Part shown: in pieces, positions 31,732-44,295 of the stretch | Numbering within the stretch: the stretch's first letter is position 1 | How the letters are laid out: every line of letters begins with the position of its first letter | Notes under the pieces: model-generated | Databases searched by the model: none | Told to the model about the DNA's origin: nothing | Seen by the model: the letters and a program-made list of their open reading frames with translations, nothing else | Assembly (NCBI RefSeq): GCF_000003815.2 | Contig: NC_049990.1 | Location: forward strand, 2,005,312 to 2,056,057 | Source of the DNA: Branchiostoma floridae | Taxonomy: Eukaryota; Chordata; Leptocardii; Amphioxiformes; Branchiostomatidae | Direction of reading: 5' to 3' | Length of the DNA: 50,746 bases | Translations under genes and position numbers: made by a program

Positions 31732-33339
31732 CTAAAATGTCTTATTCACTTTCCCAAGGTTCACTACACATGGGTTACACCAGCAGCTGGCTGAACTGGC
31801 TGCTGCACTTCTCACGCCTTTGCCTTTTCCCCTGTGAGTCCGCATGTGTCTCTTCAGATTATCCAGCTGACTAAACTGCCTGCTGCACTCCTCACATCTG
31901 TAGGGTTTCTCTCCCGTGTGAGTCCGCATGTGTTTCTTCAGACTATCTAGCTTACTGAACTGCCTGCTACACTCCTCACACCTGTATGGTTTCTCCCCTG
32001 TATGAGTCCGCATGTGAATCTTCAGATCACCCAGCTGACTGAACTGTCTGCTGCACTCCTCACACCTGTATGGTTTCTCCCCTGTGTGAGTCCGCATGTG
32101 AGTCTTCAAATGACCCAGCTCACTAAACTGTCTGCTGCACTCCTCACATCTGTAGGGTTTTTCACCTGTGTGAGTCCGCATGTGAGTCTTCAAATGACCC
32201 AGGTTGCTAAACTGCCTGCTGCACTCTTCACAATTATGAGGTTTCTCTCCTGTGTGAGTCCGCATGTGAGTTTTCAGATGACCCAACTCATTGAACTGCC
32301 TGTTGCACTCCTCACACCTGTAGGGTTTCTCACCCGTGTGAGTCCGCATATGAATCTTTAGATGACCCAGCTGACTGAACTGCCCACCGCACTCCTCACA
32401 CCTGTAGGGTTTCTCACCCGTGTGACTCCGCATGTGAATCTTCAGAGAATACAATCGACTGAACTGGCTACTGCACTCCTCACATCTGTAGGGTTTCTCC
32501 TTTGTGTGAGTACGAATGTGTCTTTTCAGTACACCCAGCTCACTGAACTGCCTGCTGCACTCCTCACACCTGTACAGTTTCTCACCTGTGTGAGTCCGCA
32601 TGTGAGTCTTCAGATTACGAAGATCACTAAACTGCCTGCTGCACTCTTCACATTTGTAAGGTTTCTCCCCGGTGTGAGTGCGCATGTGGATTTTCAGACT
32701 ATTCAGCTCATTGAACTGCCGGCTGCACTCCTCACATCTGTAGGGTTTCTCACCGGTGTGAGTCCGCATGTGTTTCTTTAGATGACCCAGCTGACTGAAC
32801 TGCATGCTGCACTCCTCACACCTGTAGGGTTTCTCTCCTGTGTGAGTCCGCATGTGCTGCTGCAAACTTCCCAGCTCATTGAACTGCCTGCTGCACTTCT
32901 CACACATGTAAGGTTTTTCACCTGTGTGAGTCCGCATGTGAGTATTCAGATGATGGAAAAGACTGAACTGCCTGCTGCACTCCTCACACCTGTAGGGTTT
33001 CTCACCTGTGTGAGTCCGCATGTGAGTATTCAGATTACCCAGCTGACTGAACTGCCCACCGCACTTTTCACATCTGTAGGGTTTCTCCCCTGTGTGGGTC
33101 CGCATGTGTCTCTTCAAATCACTCAGCTGACTGAATTGTCTGCTGCACTCTTCACACTTGTAGGGTTTCTCCCCAGTGTGAGTCCGCAAGTGAGTCTTCA
33201 GATGACACAGTTGACTGAACTGCTTGCTGCACTCCTCACACCTGTAGCGTTTCTCCTGTCGGTCAGATCTCACAGACGAATCCTTTTTTGCCTTTCTCCT
33301 GACGTCACCCAAACTCTGGGCACTGCTTGTTGTCGACAT
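31732..33339 (-). CDS. ZNF6: C2H2 zinc-finger protein, 17 fingers, longest copy
   Basis: 535 residues from [19 protein letters not shown]; acceptor CTGTACAG, first exon base 33361. Seventeen complete fingers. Successive cores QLGHL, ELGHL, NLGHL and ELGHL (fingers 11-14) look like recent amplification. In the linker after finger 17 the frame shifts (THRGKGKGV), leaving about 30 foreign residues. An eighteenth finger survives only as EKCSSQFSQLLV out of frame. A transposon lies 10 bp beyond the stop. The main array should still be functional. Confidence 0.82.
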   Translation of the reverse strand: MSTTSSAQSLGDVRRKAKKDSSVRSDRQEKRYRCEECSKQFSQLCHLKTHLRTHTGEKPYKCEECSRQFSQLSDLKRHMRTHTGEKPYRCEKCGGQFSQLGNLNTHMRTHTGEKPYRCEECSRQFSLFHHLNTHMRTHTGEKPYMCEKCSRQFNELGSLQQHMRTHTGEKPYRCEECSMQFSQLGHLKKHMRTHTGEKPYRCEECSRQFNELNSLKIHMRTHTGEKPYKCEECSRQFSDLRNLKTHMRTHTGEKLYRCEECSRQFSELGVLKRHIRTHTKEKPYRCEECSSQFSRLYSLKIHMRSHTGEKPYRCEECGGQFSQLGHLKIHMRTHTGEKPYRCEECNRQFNELGHLKTHMRTHTGEKPHNCEECSRQFSNLGHLKTHMRTHTGEKPYRCEECSRQFSELGHLKTHMRTHTGEKPYRCEECSRQFSQLGDLKIHMRTHTGEKPYRCEECSRQFSKLDSLKKHMRTHTGEKPYRCEECSRQFSQLDNLKRHMRTHRGKGKGVRSAAASSASCWCNPCVVNLGKVNKTF

Positions 33340-33483
33340 CCTCCTAGATCTTGTGCAACTTCTGTACAGACAACAGAAACGATAAGAGTTGCTTCATCGT
33401 AAATTCACCCATAGTCTTCATGCTTCATCCTTAGGTCAGATATAGTTCGCAATACTTTCAGTAAGGTGTAGTGAGCGGCGCTT

Positions 33484-33590
33484 TAATCTCCAAGCAGATC
33501 TTGCGGTGAAATAAAACTCCTCTGACGGCTAAACTCCTTCCCCAGATTCTGATACTATCTCATGCCACCGCAAGGTCTGCTAGGAGATTA
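33484..33590. mobile_element. MITE in ZNF6 intron
   Basis: TAATCTCCAAGCAGATCTTG at the left and a matching inverted end TCTGCTAGGAGATTA at the right give about 24-bp inverted repeats around about 60 bp. It is the best-preserved copy of the family at 1312 and 10828, but at a different intron site, so an independent insertion. Confidence 0.75.
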
Positions 33591-34669
33591 GTTAATCTTA
33601 ACACTGACACAGAATTTTCATGAAAAAAAGAAGCAACGAATAGAATTCTGCCAAATTATATGCCGAAATCACTGCAAATTACAAGCTGAAATGAGCTGTC
33701 GAGAACATGGTCTACAGTCTAACCCTTTGGATTTTGCGGCCTTCCTTGGATTTTGTCATTAAAAAACAGGTTTCTAGAGATTAACGTGTGGGAAAGGGGA
33801 CCGACATCGCTATTCTTTACGGGCATAACAGTATGACAAAAACAAAGGAGTATGACTTTTGACACCATAACGGCATACGCCACCGAAAGCTCATAGCTAC
33901 AATAGTTAGACTTAGAAACAAAACAAAAATGGTGATCTCTCAAATTCTAACCGTTTTCTCAGCAAACTATGTGGCGTCAGTCGGTCAATCTTCACCGAAA
34001 TGAGTTTTTTTTTTTGCTAATCAAAACTGTCTTCGGAAAAAATAAGGAGAAAACCTTGAATTTGAAACCGTAAATGCGAAAACACGTCTGTAGGGCAGTT
34101 ACTGAACCTCCCCGTAAAGTAAGGAACACGCCATGATAGACACCAGATGTGGAATGGACAGTTTTCGGAACGAGGGCGGACCGAGGGGTTTGCAGTATAC
34201 CGTTCATATCTCAACTGCGCCCTTCATACCAGCAAGACGTTTCTTAACACCAATGAACACTACAAAACTTCCTTTCAAATTATCCATACACGTTAGCAAA
34301 CCTACAGTTCCACTCGTTTTAACGGTAACAACGCTATGAATTCATATAAGAAAGACCCTGCTGTAAACCCCTACAGGGCCCCAACATTTGTTTACGTTAT
34401 CTTCAGCCTTCCCGCTCGCTTCCTCTGTGTAAATTGAATAAACAGTGCGACAGAAAGTTTCCTGTAGTCTAGGTGAGGAAACAGCAAAGCTACAAAGGAA
34501 CATGTGCACCAAAGATTATGGTCTACTCTAACTTTCAGCACTCACACTCACAGAAGGTAGAAAGTTTGGACCTGAGTTACCAGTTGACGAGACCCCTCCC
34601 AAAATCACGACACGCTTCTGCTTCAAATCTACAGAGATTTTGGAGTCAAAATACAACACATCGTCTTAC

Positions 34670-35055
34670 CTGAACAAACTTGAACCCTAGTCTTGCACAG
34701 AAACACCGTCAGGTTGTCTCTAAAGCCGCGAAAGCTGTGGTATTTGCTCCGGAAGGACGGGAACTTCTCCGAACCTGCTCTCGACCTCGCCACGTCGAGT
34801 AAACAGGAAGTCGCAGTGGAGATAACCCGGAAGTATTCTGCGATCATGGGTCAGACATCATGTCCTGATTACTCAGCAATTGTCGCGGTATTGCATTCTC
34901 TAAGCAGAGGTGTGGCTCCGAATGTTTTTGACGTATTTCTAGGCGTCTTGTTGGGATTTCTATTTCGGTCCCTTTTCTTGGAGTCCGCCAACCAAACATG
35001 GCCGGACATGAAGAAATGTAAGAAAATAGCCCGACAAAACACCGTAAAACACGTT
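34670..35055 (-). promoter_or_regulatory. ZNF6 promoter and noncoding exon 1 (type B)
   Basis: The donor CAG|GTAAGA ends exon 1 at 34670. The ETS core CCGGAAGT is kept (34827-34834), but the TCATGTGAC half is replaced by GGAGATAAC. The upstream region differs from type A units and matches 26698-26945. No YY1 core or plus-strand TATA. Confidence 0.6.
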
Positions 35056-36358
35056 TAAAACAGTTGAAATTCTGCTTGAAGAGCGAATACTTTATTGTCG
35101 CGATAACATGGAGAATAACCAGGAAATGATGTTTGACCCATGATCATAGCCAGAGCCGAACCTCTGCTCAGCTGAATGCAGAGCCCATTGTATACTAGTA
35201 ACATTAAGGACTCAAGCCACACCCCGGCTCTGTGAAATCGGCCGTAAGGAGGACCATAAAACAGAGATTGTGTCTTTATCAAACACTGATGTAGTGTTGG
35301 GAAAATGAAAGAATCAGGAAACTAGTGACTTTCAAAAATACTGCATCAGTACTTCTGGTCTTGGTATGTCGTCTGCTAGATAACGTCTTCTTTTGGTTTG
35401 ACTGAGAAGTAAATGGAAATTTCCTATACTTCTAATGGCTAACAGATTCAATGTGAAAGAAAAGCTACATGTTTATTTTCAAACTGTTCATTTCAAAGCA
35501 ACTAATAACAAAACAAGTAAATATCAACATTAACAACAAAGATAGTTACTAATCAGGAGACTGATCTTATCTTAAAACATTTTTTTACACTTCTGCTATT
35601 TTCTTATTCTCTTATCAGTTAACCAAAACTGCAAGTCTAAAATTAATGTTAAAAAACATAGCTATTTCTAGTAAAGTACAATAACAATGGTTTTATTATA
35701 ACAGGTTGTATGTTAGTAGCAATAGAGGTACTATTTCCCTTTTAGACATTATATAGCTACGGTTGAAATTTCAATAAGGTACAAAAGCAATTCTAGTAGT
35801 ACGTTTGTTACAAAACCAAAACAAAAAAAATATGAATTTACCATCATACAAGTCAAAAGATAGGAATCAAAATAAAAACACAATGCGCTTCCAACAAAAC
35901 ATCTTAAAAGCAAAATTCTACATTTTCCTTGTGGACAGACCTAGCTACTGTGTGTAAATATTTCCATAAAGATACAAAAACGAACAAGTTCCAGTTAAGT
36001 TCTAGTTTGCTACTTAATAGAAGTTACTAACCAGGAAAAAAACTTGAACATGATACAAAATACACATCCAATAAAAGTACCATCTTGGAAACTTAGCTCT
36101 AGAAAACCGAGGGTAACTGAACTTCTCTATTTACATATTTTATTAGGATCAAAATGAACCACATAACAGAAAAGGCTGGCAGCTCAAAAACACGAACGAA
36201 ACAGGCTTTGCCGACACCGTGTCAGTGCATGTAACTAATTATGTCAAACCGCTGACTTAACTATCAGATCTGATTCACTTCCCCACCTGCTGGCTTCATT
36301 AGTACTCCTCACACCTGTCTCTCACCAAACTGACGTCATGACTGAAATGTTTAACTTC
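35056..36358 (-). other. Spacer and 3' flank of ZNF7
   Basis: 35225-35275 has the CTCTGT...ACAGAG motif. The usual polyadenylation position is mutated (GTTCATTTC), but TTTATT at 35472-35477 gives another minus-strand AATAAA. No gene. Confidence 0.45.
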
Positions 36359-37525
36359 TCACACTTGTACAAATTCTGTTGTGTGAGTTACCATGTGTTT
36401 CTTCAGGCTATACAACAGATTGAACCGCCTACTGCACACCTCACACGTGTAGGGTTTTTCCCCTGTGTGAGTCCGTATGTGAGTCTTTAGATGTCCCAAC
36501 TCATTGAACTGCTTGCTGCACTCCTCACATCTGTAGGGTTTCTCACCTGTGTGAGTCCGCATGTGAGCCTTCAGATGGCACAGCTGGCTGTATTGTCTGC
36601 TGCACTCCTCACACCTGTAGGGCTTTTCCCCTGTATGAGTCCGCTTGTGTCTCTTCAGATGACCAAGTCGACTGAACTGCCTGCTGCACTCCTCACAATT
36701 GTACGGCTTCTCACCGGTGTGAGTCCGAATGTGTTCCTCAAGATGACCCAGTCGACTAAACTGCCTGTTGCACTCCTCACACTTGTAGGGTTTCTCCCCT
36801 GTGTGAGTCCGCATGTGTTTCTTCAGGTCATCAAGGTCACTAAACTGCCTGCTGCACTTCTCACATCTGTAGGGTTTCTCCCTTGTGTGGGTCAGCATGT
36901 GAGTCTTCAGATTACCTAGCTGACTAAACTGCCTGCTGCACTCCTTACATTTGTAGGGTTTCTCCCCTGTGTGAGTCCGCAGGTGTTTCTTCAGAGAATC
37001 CAGCTGACTGAACTGCCTGCTGCACTCCTTACACCTGTAGGGTTTCTCACCTGTATGTGTCCGTATATGTATCTTCAAGTGTCCCAACCGACTAAACTGC
37101 TTGCTGCACTCCTCACACGTGTAAGGTTTCTCCCCTGTGTGAGTCCGAATGTGTCTCTTCAGCTTACCAAACCGACTGAACTGCCTGCTGCACTCCTCAC
37201 AAATGTACGGCTTCTCACCGCTGTGAGTCATCCTGTGTGCCTTTAGATGATGGAACAAACTGAACTGATTGCTGCATTCTTCACACCTGTAGGGTTTCTC
37301 ACCAGTGTGAGTCCGCATGTGAGCCTTCAGATTACTCAGCTGACTGAACTGCCTGCTGCACTCCTCACACCTGTAGGGTTTCTCCCCTGTGTGAGTCTGC
37401 ATGTGAGTTTTCAGAGTATCCAGCCGTCTGAACTGCCTGCTGCACTCCTCACACTTGTAACATTTCTCCCCTCTGACAGATCGCACAAAGGAATCTTTTT
37501 TCACCTTTCTCCTGACGCCACTCAA
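36359..37525 (-). CDS. ZNF7: 13-finger C2H2 copy with its start codon out of frame
   Basis: Thirteen intact fingers, ending HMVTHTTEFVQV. The frame at the N-terminus reads TTG AGT GGC GTC, not an ATG. The conserved ATG is at 37555-37557, but an extra 5 nt right after it (ATGTCGATGTCGTAA) puts it out of frame and stops it after four codons. Upstream, the frame is closed by TAG with no ATG. The first in-frame ATG lies inside finger 1 (HMQTH). Either a pseudogene or translated from downstream with loss of leader and finger 1. First exon base 37579. Confidence 0.68.
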   Translation of the reverse strand: MSGVRRKVKKDSFVRSVRGEKCYKCEECSRQFRRLDTLKTHMQTHTGEKPYRCEECSRQFSQLSNLKAHMRTHTGEKPYRCEECSNQFSLFHHLKAHRMTHSGEKPYICEECSRQFSRFGKLKRHIRTHTGEKPYTCEECSKQFSRLGHLKIHIRTHTGEKPYRCKECSRQFSQLDSLKKHLRTHTGEKPYKCKECSRQFSQLGNLKTHMLTHTREKPYRCEKCSRQFSDLDDLKKHMRTHTGEKPYKCEECNRQFSRLGHLEEHIRTHTGEKPYNCEECSRQFSRLGHLKRHKRTHTGEKPYRCEECSRQYSQLCHLKAHMRTHTGEKPYRCEECSKQFNELGHLKTHIRTHTGEKPYTCEVCSRRFNLLYSLKKHMVTHTTEFVQV

Positions 37526-37919
37526 ACTCTGGACACTGCTTGTTACGACATCGACATCCTTCTAGATCTTGTGCAACTTCTGTAGAGACAATAGGAACGA
37601 TCATGTTAGAAATGTTTAATTTAACAAAGCTATCTTAGTATTTGGTCCTCAATGCATTGATTTTTCAATGAGGCGAAGTGAGGTGAGATGACTGGTCAAA
37701 ACGCGGTTTAGGTTTGCCACAGAAACACATTTCGTATGGGAAAGAGAAGGAACGAATACTAGCACTAGTAGGATTCTGCCGAATCTCACGCAGAAATCAC
37801 AGCAGATCACAGCATTGAGGACATTTAGAAGCGTAAATGCCCTGGCGACAACCTGATCTGCAGTCTGACCCTTTGGATTTCGCGGTCTTCCTTGGATTTT
37901 GTCATGAAAAACTTTTTTT

Positions 37920-38689
37920 ACTTTGTGACTGGAGGGTAACCTCCGTCGACAAAGTATTGTGAACGGTTTATGCGTTGAGTGTTCGCACCTTTATCTCTAT
38001 GTTCCGTTTGCCCCATTCGTATGTGGTTTGGCATGTCGTTTATACTCCGTTGCGAAATGATGCACATTCCTTTCTTTTCGCGGTAGCGTTGTTATAATCA
38101 ATGTAATAATATCAGAAATCACCCCTACAAAATGTACGTCTTTCGGTGTATTGGTCCAAGTCTGTGTTATCTAGGCCTTGCGGTAATTGGATACTGTCAA
38201 GCAGATGTTGCGTGATTTGCGTGTTTTGTGCACGTCGTGTTGTCAGCTGTTCACAGCTGTCGCTGTTTATAGGGCACACATCGGTGTTTGGGCTGCTCAT
38301 TGGAAATCATGTTAAAATACACGGAATGAAGGTATGAAAAAAGCACTAACCCACATTTCAATCTTATAAATTCTTCTCAGTTCTCCACAAGAAAGTCACT
38401 TGGGTCTATTTTATAACCATTCAAAGAAAACAGGGGGTTGTTCGGCTCATTCTCCGAGAAAAGCTCGCTCTATGAAAGAAACCTCACCTTTGACCCCAGT
38501 TCACCCAATAACTAGTTATTATTGCTTGCTTAAGGCGAATTCTTCCAGTCTCGAGTTGTGATGGCAGTCCACATGTCTCTGTCAATCATTACTTGATGTA
38601 GGTTGTCAACTTCAAGGCCAGTGTCTTGCTTGAGCATGTCTATTTATTCTAGTTATTATTATCATTCTCATCATCATTATTATTTTGTC
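37920..38689. other. Left part of a 2.5-kb insertion in ZNF7 intron
   Basis: Array homology stops at about 37915 and resumes at about 40455. The insertion opens with an imperfect inverted repeat, ACTTTGTGACTGGAGG / CCTCCGTCGACAAAGT (37920-37955). No gene assigned; a 62-codon minus ORF (38112-38300) has no recognisable motif. ATT/ATC-rich microsatellite at 38640-38685. Confidence 0.4.
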
Positions 38690-40080
38690 GTCCGCTCTCC
38701 ACTATTCAAAAAGGGGGACAAGTCTGACCCTGCTAACTACCGCCCAGTGTCATTAACATCTGTACCATGTAAAATGCTAGAGAAGATTATATCCAAGAGG
38801 ATTACTGAGCACATGAGGACAAATAACTTTACCTGTGACCAGCAGCACGGTTTTTCCAAAGGCAAGTCTACTGTCACTAACCTACTCGAAGCCTTGGATG
38901 TTTGGACAGAAGCGCTAAGTCACGGTCTACCCGTTGACGTTATTTTTCTGGACTATGCAAAAGCCTTCGATACAATGCCACACATGCGTCTATTGAAGAA
39001 GATCGAGTCCCTAGGAATTAAGGGTGCATTACTTGGCTGGATCAAGAATTTCCTCACATGCAGAAGGCAGAGAGTCTCAGTAAATGGGGTCACATCAAGT
39101 TGGAAACCAGTAACCAGTGGCGTTCCACAAGGAAGCGTACTGGGACCACTCTTATTTACGATCTTTATCAGCGATATACAAATCCAGCTACACAACTTCG
39201 TCTCCCTATTCGCTGACGACACAAAGATCTACGCAGCATGCTACAACTGTGTGACAACCATTCGAGGTGCTTACAAGCAGATCTAGACACTCTTCACATG
39301 TGGTCAGTCAATATGCAAATGAGGTTTCATCCAGACAAATGCAAATCAATGCACATGGGGAAGGGAAATCAAGGACATAAATACAGTCTGGCAGACGCAG
39401 AAAGAGTAGTACACATCCTGAAAGATACACGGGAGGAAAAGGACCTAGGTGTTCTAATCGACAACAAATTGAGCTTCAGTTCACACACACAGACTCAAGT
39501 AACAAAGGCAAACAGAGTACTTGGAATTATAAAACACACGTTTAAATATCTCGACACGGAAACATTCCTACTACTCTACAAAAGCCTGGTGAAACCGCAT
39601 TTAGAGTACGCAACTGTGATCTGGAGTCCTAAAACCAAGAGAGACTGTGATCTAGTTGAAAGGGTCCAGAGAAGAGCCACACGTATAGTGGAATCTATCT
39701 CACACCTCCCGTACTCAGAGAGGCTCAAAGCGTTACAGCTTCCTACCCTTCTCTTCCGGCGACAACGTGCAGATATGATTATGTTGTACAAAATTGCACA
39801 TGGGATGGTGAGCTTGAGGACGGATAGTCATTGCAACATATGCGACAGGGCGATGTTTATTCCTAGCTACGCCACAAACACCAGAGGTCATCCTTACAAG
39901 TACCAAATACAAGACGCCAGAGGACCTAGAACAAACTTTTTCCCTTCAAGATGTACACCCACATGGAATGGTCTCTCTGTGAGAACTGTAACAAGCAGTA
40001 CCGTCAACACCTTTAAAGGAAGACTGAAGGAGGAATGGAAGCACCACCCAAACCAGTTTGAGTACACATTCTCCTATTAA
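38690..40080 (+). pseudogene. 5'-truncated CR1/L2-like LINE reverse transcriptase
   Basis: It starts inside the RT ([20 protein letters not shown]). Visible RT boxes: [26 protein letters not shown] (catalytic), [14 protein letters not shown] and [10 protein letters not shown] (catalytic). A single frameshift at about 39238-39250 moves to a second frame, which carries LHMWSVNMQMRFHPDKCK, DLGVLIDNKLSFSSHTQ, LYKSLVKPHLEYATVIWSP and ends FEYTFSY. Endonuclease and ORF1 are absent. The sequence is otherwise well kept, so insertion is fairly recent. Clade within CR1/L2/Rex not decided. Confidence 0.85.
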
Positions 40081-40091
40081 CCACATGAGTC

Positions 40092-40176
40092 ATGAAGGAA
40101 GGAAGGAAGGAAGGAAGGAAAGAAGGAAAGAAGGAAGGAAGGAAGTAAGAAGGAAGGAATGAATGAAGGAAGGAAG
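40092..40176. repeat. (GAAG)n tail of the LINE
   Basis: About 20 GAAG-type units with GAATGAAT variants begin 12 bp after the ORF stop. A very short 3' UTR followed by a simple repeat is normal for CR1/L2-like elements, so this is likely the element's true 3' end. Confidence 0.85.
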
Positions 40177-41289
40177 CTTAACCCGTATAACGTATAACGT
40201 ATGATGTAACGATAACAGCTGACATCGTGGACCAATCAACTGTTTCTATTATTTCGGACAAATTTTGTTCTACTTTGAGTATCATAATTATCTCAAATTT
40301 ATGATAAAATTACGGCAACATCTGATGCTGCGGGCCAATGGTTGTTGTTTTTCAGAGGAATGTAACAGTGTGGTTGTTGATAAAAAATAAACACAATGTC
40401 ACACACCACTGAAAACAACACAATTGACAGACCATAATTACGTCACAAGAAAAAACAAACAAAGGAGGTGACTTTTGACACCATACCGGCATACGCCACC
40501 GAAACCTCATAGCTACAATAGTTAGAAACAAACAAAAATGGTGATCTCTCAAATTCTTACCGATTTCTCCGCAAAATATGTGGCGTCAGTCGGTCAATCT
40601 TCACCGAAATGAGTTTTGTTTGCTAATCAAACTGTCTTCGGAAAAAATAAGGAGAAAACCTTGAATTTTAAACCCTAAATTTGAAAACACGTCTGAAGAG
40701 CAGTTACTGAACCTCCCCGTAAAGTAAGGAGCACGCCATGATGAACACCAGATGTGGAATGGCGGCCGGCCAAGGGGCAGACAGAGGGGTTTGCTGTATA
40801 CCGTTCATATATCAACTGCGCCCTTCAAGCAAATAAAACGTTTCTGTACACTAATTAACACTTATCTGCACTTGAAAATGAACCTTAACGAACCCGCAAT
40901 TTCACCCATTTCAGTGCTCAATGGTTACAACCTAAATAATTCTCAAAAGAAAGACCCCCGGTAAACCCCTCGTAAGCCCTAAATGTTGTTTACGTTATCT
41001 TCTGTCCTCCTCCTCTTCCTTGCTTCCCTGTGTGAATTTGAAATATACATTTCCTCCATAATTTTTGGGCGAGAAAACGGGAAAGCTACGAAAGGACATT
41101 TGTATCACTTCCTTCTGCAAGCTATAGTCAATTTTTTAACACTCACAGAAGGAGCTGACAGAAGACAGAAAAATGCAGATCTTGAGATACCAGTTGACGG
41201 GCCCCTACCAAATCCAAAATCACGACACGCTTCAGTTTTCTGTCAGATCTACAGAGATTTTGGAGTCAAAATACACAAGATCGTCTTAC

Positions 41290-41790
41290 CTGAACAAACT
41301 TGAACCCTTGTCTTGCACAAAAACACCAGTAGGTTGTCTCTAAAGCAGCTTACTTTGTGATTTTAGTATCGGAAGGACGGGAACTTTTCCAAACCACTGT
41401 CCCTCTCGACTCTCCGAGTAAACAGGAAGACGGCGTCATGTGACCCGGAAGTAATCTATTGTTCTGGGTCAAACATCATCCCCTGGTTACCCAATACTTG
41501 TCGCGACATCGCTCAGCTGAATGCTGAGATTGAAGTAATGAGGATATAATTTAGAAGAGTCAATTGTCTAACTTGAGAAATAATGTTACATGCATTACAG
41601 GTTTTCGACATGGTTTAGCCGGCGTCCACGGGCGCTGCCATTTTGGTTCCCAGTGGTGTATGATGGGAATGGGTGTTGCAACTTCGATGTGTTTATATGG
41701 ACATGGAATGTTATGAGCGTGTCGTTGCGGTCTTGTCGGATATAAAGGGACGGCAGCCACGACGATAAATGTTTGGTCTGTTTTATGGTG
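41290..41790 (-). promoter_or_regulatory. ZNF7 promoter and noncoding exon 1, with opposing TATA block
   Basis: The donor CAG|GTAAGA ends exon 1 at 41290. CGTCATGTGACCCGGAAGT is intact (about 41434-41452). YY1-type GCTGCCATTTTG lies at 41634-41645 and plus-strand TATAAAGGG at 41741. A LINE-bearing insertion lies between this exon and the coding exon. Confidence 0.65.
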
Positions 41791-43025
41791 GCATGGCGTT
41801 TTTAATCCCTGCTGACTACTGTCCGCATACATTACCAACCGTCAGGAGCGTTGTAGACGCACATTACAGCTTCTAGCCACAGACCGGCTCTGTGATATTG
41901 AGTATTGGTGGATAATCCTACAGAGATCGTTTGTACATTAACACTGTTCAGGTGTTGGGGAAATGAAATGATTAGATAATCGGTCCCTAGCGACTTTCAA
42001 AGTTACTGCTGCAGGACTTACCGTCTTGGTATCTCATGTACTATATATCCCGTGTTCTATTGCCTGGCATGATAAGTAAATGAGAATTTCCAACGTTTCT
42101 TATGTGCTATCAAATTCAATGTGAATAAAAACTACATGCATGGTTCCAACTATTTATTTGAAACAACTTTTTTTAACAAAATGGATGGATACAAACTATT
42201 ACAGTCGATAACAAAGATAGATATTAATAAGTAAAGTGAACTTATACTACAAGAGTATTGGTCTATTGTTCTATACAAAGTATCACAATAAACAACTAAG
42301 ATAATAACTAATAAGGAAAATTAACTTATCTTACAAAATCATAAACACCTTTATTGGTCTACTGTTCTCCCATCCAACTGCAAGTCTGAAATCTATAAAG
42401 TTACGGAACAGAGCTAGAGATACTATTCCTAGGAGAAAAGGAAAATAACAAGTTCACTACTCCTCTTCTTTTTAGATATTGACTTGGTACTGTTCAATAA
42501 ATGTCGATAAAGGTACAAAAACTAGCTTCGAAGTTAAGTTCTAGTTCTACTTTACAAATCAGTGTTAGTTTCTAGCTTAGTTACAAAAAATGTTACGTTC
42601 TATTTACAAAAGGCATGTTACTTTCAGTTCTACTTCATTAGCAAACTATGCACCTTTACAGGAATTGCAAAACAGTATACAAACTTCAAGAATCTAAATA
42701 TAGTACACATGCAACAAAACTGCCATCTTGGAAACTAAATTCTAGAATACAACGGGAAACTTAACTTCACCATTTAGATGGGATCAAAATTAATGAATCC
42801 TACAACAGAAATGGCTGGCGTCTCAAAGACACGAACTGAACTTGCTTTACTGACAACATGTCAGTGCATGTAACTTTTCAGGGTCAACCGCTGAGTAAAC
42901 TGTCGGATCTGGTTCATTTCCCCACCTGATGGCTACATTAGTACTCCTCACACCTGTCTCTCACCTGTATGAGTCTTCCAGTACTGACTGAAATGCTAAC
43001 TTAACTCCCTCACACTTGTTCAAGT
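41791..43025 (-). other. Spacer and 3' flank of ZNF8
   Basis: Conserved block to about 41960, then AT-rich 3' flank. Conserved AATAAA on the minus strand at 42153-42158. No gene. Confidence 0.5.
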
Positions 43026-43902
<877 letters not shown>

Positions 43903-43954
43903 TTAACGATTATGTAAGAGATCAATAGTTATTACTTTTACAAAGAAGACTAAT

Positions 43955-44139
43955 ATATGTTTCTAATGTATGTGTGTTTGTGCGTGTTTGTATGTACATA
44001 TATGTACATGTATGTATGTGCATGTGAACAAACAAACAAACTGTGAATGTATATATGTGTGTGTGTGTTTGTGTGAGTGAATGTAGAGTTATGTGCCGGA
44101 ATAACCCATTAGGTACAGGTACTTGTGTGTACGTGTGGG

Positions 44140-44172
<33 letters not shown>

Positions 44173-44295
44173 TTGTGCACGTGTGCGTGTATGTGTGTGT
44201 GAGTATATATGTATGTGTGTGTGTACATGTGTGTGTGAGTATATATGTATGTATGTATGTATGTATGTTTGTGTGTGTTTGTGTGTAGAGTTGTG
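43955..44295. repeat. TG/TATG-rich microsatellite in ZNF8 intron
   Basis: Long (TG)n and (TATG)n tracts. The block GAGTATATATGTATG occurs twice, and GTAGAGTT(A/G)TGTGCCGGAATA occurs at about 44083 and 44284, so a larger unit of about 200 bp has been duplicated around the tract. Confidence 0.85.

Noticed and set aside
38112-38300. 62-codon minus ORF
   Set aside because: Length expected by chance and no recognisable domain.
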